Source: Acidobacteriota bacterium
GTDB lineage: Bacteria > Acidobacteriota > Terriglobia > Terriglobales > Acidobacteriaceae
DNA length: 50,257 bases
Reading direction: 5' to 3'
Assembly: GCA_019351975.1 (NCBI GenBank)
Contig: JABBOG010000019.1
Coordinates: 1-50,257 of the forward strand
A model generated the notes under the pieces. The model did not search any database. It saw only the letters and a program-made list of their open reading frames with translations, and was not told the DNA's origin. The position numbers and the translations under genes are program-made. Within the stretch, counting starts at the first letter, position 1. Each line of letters starts with the position of its first letter. Positions 42,027 through 50,257 of this stretch are shown here, one piece after another.

Positions 42027-43271
42027 CTATGCAGTAGCGGAACCCGTTTCAGACCGTCCAACCTGCCGCCGTCTCCACCAGCCGCCGATCGCCTTCTGCG
42101 CAGGATGCTCCAACCACTTGCGTACCGCTATCGCAAGCAGCACCACAAAAACATACGATATCCACGGATCCAACTTCGCTAATCCCATCCGTTCCCAAAC
42201 ATGGTTCTTCTGCAGCAGGATGAACACGTTGAAGTGCAGCAGATAAAGCGCATAGGTGGAAGTACCGATCGCTACCAACGGGCGAACCGCGAAGATGCGC
42301 GCCAGCGGACTCGGCCCTGAAAGCCCTAGGATGATCGCAGCAAAGATGGGGGTCAGCAGCCCACCGTGCACCATCACGTACGGCATCTGCTGCGCAAGAT
42401 GATAGGCTGCATACCAAAATCCAATGAAGCCTGCGAGGCCAACGATGACCCTTCCGCGCACCCCCAGCTTCGCTGCTTCGTGGATGCGCCCAAGCGTCAG
42501 CCCTGCTAGAAACGTGCAGAGGTACGGCAGCGGCGTGAACTTCAGCGTATTGATCCAAAGTCCATCGCTGTACCGGTCGGCGGCGTGCCCAAAATGGTCA
42601 GGATCGTGAAACACATAGATGGTATGCGGAATCAGCCCCACGATCCATAGCGCAATCCCCAGCGCCAGCAGTTTGCCCGTACTGCTGGGCCAGCGCAGCC
42701 GCAGCAGCCACGGAAACGCAATGTACAGCATCACCTCGCAGGACAGCGTCCATGTCACCGTCATCCAGAACGTCGCCAGATGTGGAAAGATGCCTTGGAT
42801 CAGCAGCGGTGTTGCAATCGCTCCCATCCAGAAATCGGTGTGCGACCGCACCTGCCATTCCGTCATCAGCATCGGTATGGAAATGAGCATCGTCAGCGCA
42901 TAGACCGGATACAGGCGCGACAGTCGCGCCATCCAGAAGTCCGGCGCGTTCATCGGCTGCGGTCGCCCCGCATAGTTATACGAGAGGATGTACCCCGAGA
43001 TCAGGAAGAAGAAGCTGACGAACACGTACCCGATGTTAATGATCGGATACAGCGTGAACGACGGATGGCTCGTCCACGTAAGCCCCGGCGGCGTAAAGTG
43101 AAACAGCAGAATCGTGATCGCCAGCAACGAACGCAGTCCTGTGAGCGCCGGAAGCGCAGGTTTCCGCACGTACCGCGTAGGTTGCAGCTCACCGGCAGGC
43201 TCGCCGGTAGAGGTCGGTGCTGTCGCGATCACTGGCTGCATCTCCCCTTGTAGGACGCCGTCCGCAGCCAC
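42027..43271 (-). CDS. Acyltransferase 3 family membrane protein
   Basis: 414 residues with about ten spans. Seen: LPALTGLRSLLAITILLFHF with the conserved Arg and His (residues about 40-59), FVSFFFLISGYILSYNY, MARLSRLYPVYALTMLI and a C-terminal TYALYLLHFNVFILLQ, all typical of the family (OafA/NodX-like) that O-acylates sugars at the membrane. The substrate is unknown. Start: GTG 43271 is taken; ATG 43241 lies immediately after aaggggag, too close for a normal RBS. It is third in the unit pyrG, DUF4230 gene, acyltransferase, with gaps of 22 and 24 bases. The C-terminus is basic and cytoplasmic. Confidence 0.88.
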   Translation of the reverse strand: MAADGVLQGEMQPVIATAPTSTGEPAGELQPTRYVRKPALPALTGLRSLLAITILLFHFTPPGLTWTSHPSFTLYPIINIGYVFVSFFFLISGYILSYNYAGRPQPMNAPDFWMARLSRLYPVYALTMLISIPMLMTEWQVRSHTDFWMGAIATPLLIQGIFPHLATFWMTVTWTLSCEVMLYIAFPWLLRLRWPSSTGKLLALGIALWIVGLIPHTIYVFHDPDHFGHAADRYSDGLWINTLKFTPLPYLCTFLAGLTLGRIHEAAKLGVRGRVIVGLAGFIGFWYAAYHLAQQMPYVMVHGGLLTPIFAAIILGLSGPSPLARIFAVRPLVAIGTSTYALYLLHFNVFILLQKNHVWERMGLAKLDPWISYVFVVLLAIAVRKWLEHPAQKAIGGWWRRRQVGRSETGSATA

Positions 43272-43295
43272 GAGGTTCCATCCATCACACCCAAT

Positions 43296-43952
43296 CTAGC
43301 GAACATCGACATGCGAAAATCCCAGCCCTTCCAGCATCGCCGTCACTGTCGACTTCGCGTTCTTCGTCGCCGCATCCAGAATGCCGTCGCTCAACGCCGC
43401 CTGCTGCAGCTGCCCCTGTGCCTTCTGCCGAACCAGCGTCTCCAGGTTTGGATCGGCCTTCACAAACAGCCCCGTATCCCGTGCATACACGCGCGACTTC
43501 TGCTCATCAATCGTCGTCAAAAAGATCTGCGACGGTGGCAGCGTCAGGCGGATCGAACGTCCCTGCGGCCCTTCCGTAATTTGCACGCTCTCAGGCTGTA
43601 GTTTGCTCATGTCCACGCCCGCGATCGTCTGCCCGTGCACAATCATCAATAGCTTGTCGCCCACCAGCGCATCCGGCAGCACAGGGTTCGATTCACTGCC
43701 CTCCACCACCGTGTCCAGTGAGTACACCACTGTCTCCAGCCGGTTCAGCCGCTGCACCTTCTCCACCACATCCGGCGCGGAGACGATATTCAGCGGACGT
43801 CCCGTAATCATCGCAGCCAGCTTGCCCGCCACGCCCGACCGCGCGTGATGCACGAACACGCCCAGCGCCACCGCGCCCAAAACCAGCGCCAGTATCACGC
43901 CGAAGAACGCTCCCGATCCACGCTGCTGCCCATAGCTATACTGCATCGTCAT
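43296..43952 (-). CDS. DUF4230 family protein
   Basis: 218 residues. Seen: one N-terminal span GAFFGVILALVLGAVALGVFV, then a periplasmic domain with VVEKVQRLNRLETVVYSLDTVVEG, LVGDKLLMIVHGQTIAGVDMSKL, SIRLTLPPSQIFLTTIDEQKSRVYARDTGLF over residues about 133-163, and a C-terminal helical stretch ending EGLGFSHVDVR. This is the DUF4230 pattern; no biochemical role is known to me. It sits 22 bases after pyrG and 24 bases before the acyltransferase, so is very likely co-transcribed with both. Confidence 0.82.
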   Translation of the reverse strand: MTMQYSYGQQRGSGAFFGVILALVLGAVALGVFVHHARSGVAGKLAAMITGRPLNIVSAPDVVEKVQRLNRLETVVYSLDTVVEGSESNPVLPDALVGDKLLMIVHGQTIAGVDMSKLQPESVQITEGPQGRSIRLTLPPSQIFLTTIDEQKSRVYARDTGLFVKADPNLETLVRQKAQGQLQQAALSDGILDAATKNAKSTVTAMLEGLGFSHVDVR

Positions 43953-43974
43953 AGTTGTTTCCTGACTGTGATCG

Positions 43975-46203
<2,229 letters not shown>

Positions 46204-46290
46204 ACAACTCGCACATCCAAACGCCCTCTCTTCGGTGTCTAATACCTTGAGTACGAACGCTGCACGAGACCCACGCACAAGGACGCCACG

Positions 46291-46788
46291 ATGAGCCTGA
46301 TGGATGCACCCTCCTACGACCCCACCCGCGACAACCGCCGCCGCAACGTCATCATCGGCATCATCATCGCCATTCTGCTCTTCGGTATCGTAGCTTTTTC
46401 CGGATACGTCTCCGGCCACGGTTGGCTCTACACCAATCTACCCTACGAAAGCCGCGTCAACAGCTTCTTCAACGCGCTCCAGGACAAGGACTACAGCAAG
46501 GCCTACGGCATCTACTACAACGACCCCAACTGGCAGCAGCACCCAGATAAATACAGCAGCTACCCCCTCTCGCGATTCACCACCGACTGGACCAAGGACA
46601 GCCCCGTCAACGGCCCCATCACCGAGCATCACGTCGATAAATCGGTCACCGCTGGCAGCGGCCGCTTCGGCACCGGCGTCATCGTCGCCGTACGCGTCAA
46701 CGGCGACCATAAGGTCTTCATGTACATCAATCGCGCCGACAAGACCCTCACCTGGCCGGCGCCCTACGTCTTTAAGTACGGCTCGTAA
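46291..46788 (+). CDS. Hypothetical membrane-anchored protein
   Basis: 165 residues. Seen: a cytoplasmic lead of about 18 residues, one span NVIIGIIIAILLFGIVAFSGYV, then a soluble domain with ESRVNSFFNALQDKDYSKAYGIYYNDPNWQQH (residues about 53-84) and a beta-rich end with GTGVIVAVRVNGDHKVFMYINRADKTLTW. The helix EDYSKAY-like element followed by a beta-sheet recalls NTF2/DUF4878-type periplasmic domains, but I do not recognise a family with confidence. It begins 87 bases after the YraN gene on the same strand and ends 24 bases from the convergent MFS gene. Confidence 0.7.
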   Translation: MSLMDAPSYDPTRDNRRRNVIIGIIIAILLFGIVAFSGYVSGHGWLYTNLPYESRVNSFFNALQDKDYSKAYGIYYNDPNWQQHPDKYSSYPLSRFTTDWTKDSPVNGPITEHHVDKSVTAGSGRFGTGVIVAVRVNGDHKVFMYINRADKTLTWPAPYVFKYGS

Positions 46789-46812
46789 CCCCGTTCCGAG
46801 GCCGATCTACGT

Positions 46813-48006
46813 CTATGACAGCAGCGTCTCTGTCGCTGCCGTCGTACGCCCGCGCAGCCACTTGCCCGACACCATCACAACTCCGATCATCAGCACGGAC
46901 GCCGCCAGCGGAACCCCCAGTCCAGCTCGCAGCGAGTGCGTCCATGTCGATGCCGCGCCCGTCGCCAGCGGCAACATCGACGCTCCCACGCCCGCGATCG
47001 CAAACACCGTCGAGTTCTCCTTATGCCGCAGCGCCGCAGCAATCAGTAGCGGATACACCGGCCCCGCCGCCACGCCCAGCAGCGCCGCCGCAGCCATCGT
47101 CACCCATCCGGCAGGCCACGCGATCAGCAACGCCAGAGCGGCGCTCATCGTAATCATGCTCGATCCCAATACCCATCGCTCCGGCCAGCGCGCCGCCCAC
47201 GGCGTAGAATGCACAATCCGGCTCAGCAGCGCTCCTACCCAAAGAAACGTCGCCGCGCCAATCGTAATCCCCAGCGAATCGCCAGCGCGCTGCGCATACG
47301 ACGTCAGCCATCCGCCCGCCGCCGCGTCCACGCCCGTCGCTCCAAAGATCAGCACCAGCAGCGGCCACGGAACCTCGCGAATCCCGCTCTGCAACATCGA
47401 CCGCAGCGACGTCGACGTCGCTGCTGCAACACTCCCCGGCCGCTCCACCCACATCGCCCACATTGCAGCCACAACAAAGAACACAGCCACTGCCGCCAGC
47501 ACATGCTGCGCATGCAAAATCGCACTCGCCTGCGTTACCACAGCACCCTTGGCCGCACGCAATGCGATCCCCGGCCCCAGCGCCGCACCAATCGCCCATA
47601 TCAGGTTCAGTCGCGTCATCTCCAGCCGCCGCTGGGCAGGGAAGCGCTGTGACAGTAGCAAGCTGATCGACGTCATCGTCAACGACAAACCGGCACCGTA
47701 CAGCGCAATCGCGGCGTAAGCGGACCATTGCCCAGCCCATGCCACGCACAGCGCTCCAACCGCCGTCAGCACCGCGCCGCGCGCAACGGAAAAGTTCATC
47801 GTTCCCCGCGCGCAGTACGATCCCACCGTCCCCATCGCATAAAACGCAAACAGCAGCAAGCCGCCCCGGGTATCGTCCATCGACCATCGCCGCAGCAGCA
47901 GCGGAAGCACAGCCCCCGGGATCGTCAACGCCACGCCCGTCGCCGCAAACCCGACGTAGAGCGCCACTTTTGACGAGCGATCCTGCCACAGTCTCTGACT
48001 CACCAT
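46813..48006 (-). CDS. Major facilitator superfamily transporter
   Basis: About 397 residues with twelve predicted spans. Seen: ALYVGFAATGVALTIPGAVLPLLLRRWSMDDTRGGLLLFAFY across residues about 15-56 (first two spans and the loop where the MFS motif A region sits), YAAIALYGAGLSLTMTSISLLLSQRFP, and a second half starting VPWPLLVLIFGATGVDAAAGGWLTSYAQ. The GVDAAAGGWLTSYAQ element is like that of FucP/Mfs-sugar-type members, but no substrate signature is recognised. Start: ATG 48006 after gggtgga; the frame continues to 48048. A tRNA gene lies just upstream on the same strand. Confidence 0.85.
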   Translation of the reverse strand: MVSQRLWQDRSSKVALYVGFAATGVALTIPGAVLPLLLRRWSMDDTRGGLLLFAFYAMGTVGSYCARGTMNFSVARGAVLTAVGALCVAWAGQWSAYAAIALYGAGLSLTMTSISLLLSQRFPAQRRLEMTRLNLIWAIGAALGPGIALRAAKGAVVTQASAILHAQHVLAAVAVFFVVAAMWAMWVERPGSVAAATSTSLRSMLQSGIREVPWPLLVLIFGATGVDAAAGGWLTSYAQRAGDSLGITIGAATFLWVGALLSRIVHSTPWAARWPERWVLGSSMITMSAALALLIAWPAGWVTMAAAALLGVAAGPVYPLLIAAALRHKENSTVFAIAGVGASMLPLATGAASTWTHSLRAGLGVPLAASVLMIGVVMVSGKWLRGRTTAATETLLS

Positions 48007-48085
48007 GCTCCACCCGCTAAACAGGCACCCGCAGCGCCGCACGCTCAACGCCGCCTCACCCTGCAGCCATCATTTCAATTCGTTA

Positions 48086-48161
<76 letters not shown>

Positions 48162-48270
48162 TGCCAGATGCTGCGCACACACCTACAGACTCGATCCCGG
48201 CGCGGGTGGCAATCCTCTGATTGTATGTCGTCGAGCTTGCAGGACAAAATGACCCACGCTCTCGCCCAAT

Positions 48271-49908
48271 TTACCTTCCGAACAGCCCTTTCAGCAGCCC
48301 TGCCGGACTGCTCTGCTGCTTGCCCGAGCCCAGCAGCCCGCCCGTCTCCTGCTTCACCAGCGCGCCCACATTTGCGGTGATCGAAGGATCGGTTGTCGTT
48401 CCCGTAATCGTCAGCGGAATCCCGTTGCTTGCAGCACTGCGCGAGTTATTGCCGAGCAATCCCCCAAGCGCACTCATCGCCGTATTCGCAATCGATCCTA
48501 GTGCCGACTTGGAGCTCAACGTCGCCACCATCTTGAAGTCCAGCACTCCCGTTGGCGAGACCGTTCCGCCCCCCGTCGCCGTTCCAACCTGCGGCACATC
48601 CGCATAGATATTCGTAATCTGCGTCATCTGCGGCGAAGAGTTCACATCCGCGCGCAGCGTCTGGATGTCCGTCCCGCCCTGAGTCCCGCCGAACGGATTC
48701 AGCCCCTGGATCTTCGATCCCAGATTGAACGCCGCAAGCTGCGTATTGTCCACCTGTATCGGCCCCTGGATATCCGTAGCTGTCGCCGGTCCCGTTATCG
48801 CAAGGTTCGCCGTCAGCGTGCCGCCCTTCAGGCTTGATCCGCTCGGCACGTTGATCCCCACTGCGGGCAGCAGCTGCTCCACCTGATCGATCGGCAGATG
48901 TGGCGCTGATAGATGCATGTTCAGCACCACCGCCGCCGTCGTAAATTGGAAGGTTCCTGTCACGCTCGTCGCCACCCCTCCCGTGTGGATGGATAGCTCC
49001 GACAGTTGCCCCGTGCGCGATTGGAGATTATCCGACACCGCATAATCCACATCGACCGGCTGCTCCACCGGCGATCCCGCGCGCACCAGTTGCAGGTGCG
49101 TCGCCGTCACCTTGCCTGAGCTCGTCAGGTTCGTACCATCCGACGCCACCTTCGCACTCACATCTGCGATCATCGAAATGCCATCATTCGCAGGCACCAG
49201 ACCCGCAGCCACCGGGTTCAACTGCTTGAACTGAAGCTGCGCATGGAACGGCGTTCCCACAGCGTTGGTCTGCGAGATCGGCCCCGCGTCACCGGACATC
49301 TGCATCGACCCCGGCCCAGGCAAACTCGCCGTCAACTTGAACGGAAATGAGTGCTCATACGAAAACCCATTCACCGTCAAATTCACCTCCGACAGAACAA
49401 CAGGCTTGCTTGTCGCAGGCACCGACGACACCGTCGCCCTTCCACCTTCAATCTCGAACATCCCCACTGTCATCCCTGGCATCATGCTCTGCGACGACGC
49501 ATTCGGCTTGCCCGAACTCCCACCCAGCGTGGAAAAGTTCCACTTGCCGCTCTGCGACTGAATCAGTTGAATCTGCGGCTCTTCCGCAACAAACTTCGTA
49601 ATCCGTATCTGGTGATGCAACAGGAGCGCTCCGGTCTCTACCCCGATCTTCAGCTCCTGTGCCTGCAAAAACGGCGCGGAACCATACGCAGGATCATCCG
49701 CGATCGAAATCTGGTCCGCCGTCAGGCTCCCCGTGAACAACGAAAAGCTCAGATGCCCCAGCGTGACCTTGCGCCCCAGCGCGCTCGAAAGCTGCGCCTC
49801 AATCTCCGGCCGAAACGTATTCGCATTCACAAACAGCGGCACACACACCACCGCCAAAACCACGAGCACCACCAAACCGACTGCCACTTCTACCCAACGC
49901 TTGTGCAT
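48271..49908 (-). CDS. AsmA family protein
   Basis: 545 residues. Seen: an N-terminal span VAVGLVVLVVLAVVCVPLFV, the AsmA start pattern FRPEIEAQLSSALGRKVTLGHLSFSLFTGSLTADQISIADDP (residues about 33-74), then a long repeat of beta-strands with GKWNFSTLG and GGRATVSSVP, and the AsmA C-terminal part with LPIDQVEQLLPAVGINVPSGSSLKGGTLTANLAITG (residues about 334-369). AsmA-like proteins bridge the periplasm and carry phospholipid to the outer membrane. The C-terminal end is Ser/Gly-rich. It probably forms a single-gene unit. No RBS is obvious before ATG 49908. Confidence 0.85.
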   Translation of the reverse strand: MHKRWVEVAVGLVVLVVLAVVCVPLFVNANTFRPEIEAQLSSALGRKVTLGHLSFSLFTGSLTADQISIADDPAYGSAPFLQAQELKIGVETGALLLHHQIRITKFVAEEPQIQLIQSQSGKWNFSTLGGSSGKPNASSQSMMPGMTVGMFEIEGGRATVSSVPATSKPVVLSEVNLTVNGFSYEHSFPFKLTASLPGPGSMQMSGDAGPISQTNAVGTPFHAQLQFKQLNPVAAGLVPANDGISMIADVSAKVASDGTNLTSSGKVTATHLQLVRAGSPVEQPVDVDYAVSDNLQSRTGQLSELSIHTGGVATSVTGTFQFTTAAVVLNMHLSAPHLPIDQVEQLLPAVGINVPSGSSLKGGTLTANLAITGPATATDIQGPIQVDNTQLAAFNLGSKIQGLNPFGGTQGGTDIQTLRADVNSSPQMTQITNIYADVPQVGTATGGGTVSPTGVLDFKMVATLSSKSALGSIANTAMSALGGLLGNNSRSAASNGIPLTITGTTTDPSITANVGALVKQETGGLLGSGKQQSSPAGLLKGLFGR

Positions 49909-50003
49909 CGATCATCTCCGTTCCCGACAAAATAATACGCCCGCACTGGCGAGTGCGTTTCCACCCGCGACGCAGCAAAGATCCCACCACCAGACAGATC
50001 GCC

Positions 50004-50213
50004 TCAACCCAGCTTCGGCACCGTTCCCGGCGTCGTCCCCGTATTCCCAGGCGACGATGGATTCAACTGTCCCTCAGACTTCTCTGCTGCACCCGACGTC
50101 ACCTTCGTCTCACCCTTACCCGCCGTCGCTGGCGTGTCGCCCTTCGCTCCCGAAGGCTGCGCCTTCGCTCCACTCTCATGTCCCGCAACGCCACTCGTTT
50201 GCTCGTCAGCCAT
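50004..50213 (-). CDS. Small disordered hypothetical protein
   Basis: 69 residues from ATG 50213 (an in-frame ATG at 50255 near the window edge is possible). The sequence is almost wholly Gly, Ser, Thr, Lys, Glu and Pro (AGHESGAKAQPSGAKGD, TPGTVPKLG), with no hydrophobic core, so it should be unfolded in isolation. gaggtg lies six bases before the ATG. No family is recognised. It is upstream of the AsmA gene on the same strand with a 95-base gap. Confidence 0.5.
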   Translation of the reverse strand: MADEQTSGVAGHESGAKAQPSGAKGDTPATAGKGETKVTSGAAEKSEGQLNPSSPGNTGTTPGTVPKLG

Positions 50214-50257
50214 CACGCACCTCAGCGCGTTTAGATGCATATAGGTTCTCGGCACAG

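Overview
The window looks like a piece of an acidobacterial chromosome (Terriglobia type, Granulicella/Terriglobus/Edaphobacter-like). This is an inference. It rests on a 955-residue Oar-like TonB-dependent receptor with an N-terminal carboxypeptidase-regulatory-like domain, on the style of the housekeeping proteins (TsaD, RmuC, AIM24, DUF4230), on the high G+C, and on several families of short palindromic repeats of a kind I associate with that phylum. No phage, transposase, integrase or CRISPR array is visible.

Left part (1-17 kb), mostly housekeeping: cysS (cut by the window edge), tsaD, a CCA/poly(A) nucleotidyltransferase, a DUF72 protein, a two-gene formate dehydrogenase locus (FdhF-like catalytic subunit plus a DUF1641 partner), a YIP1-family membrane protein, an alpha/beta hydrolase, acpP-fabF, rmuC, a secreted DsbA-like thioredoxin, a TetR regulator, iscX and a radical SAM protein. 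tsaD and the nucleotidyltransferase carry in-frame insertions of palindromic repeats, and tsaD also lacks its C-terminal metal-ligand motif.

Middle (17-30 kb), envelope or glycan region with lower G+C: a methyltransferase whose C-terminus is frameshifted, three multi-membrane-span proteins of GT-C glycosyltransferase type, an O-antigen-polymerase-like protein, an orphan FtsX/MacB-type permease, and the TonB-dependent receptor.

Right part (30-50 kb): rplM-rpsI and rpsB-tsf, then an unusual block between tsf and pyrH. That block holds a decayed secreted-protein gene, an ethylene-receptor-like sensor histidine kinase, a dienelactone hydrolase, a DUF4870 protein, an AIM24 protein, an Ig-like secreted protein and a membrane cytochrome c. 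Next come pyrH, a GT87-like protein, the operon pyrG-DUF4230-acyltransferase, a YraN protein, a hypothetical protein, an MFS transporter, a CAU-anticodon tRNA, an AsmA-family protein and a small disordered protein.

The + strand is G-rich at the left and C-rich at the right whichever way genes point, with the change at roughly 21-27 kb. This is a replichore-type skew switch (terminus-like) or an inversion breakpoint. The most notable items are the ethylene-receptor-like kinase, the altered TsaD, the in-ORF palindromes and the skew switch.
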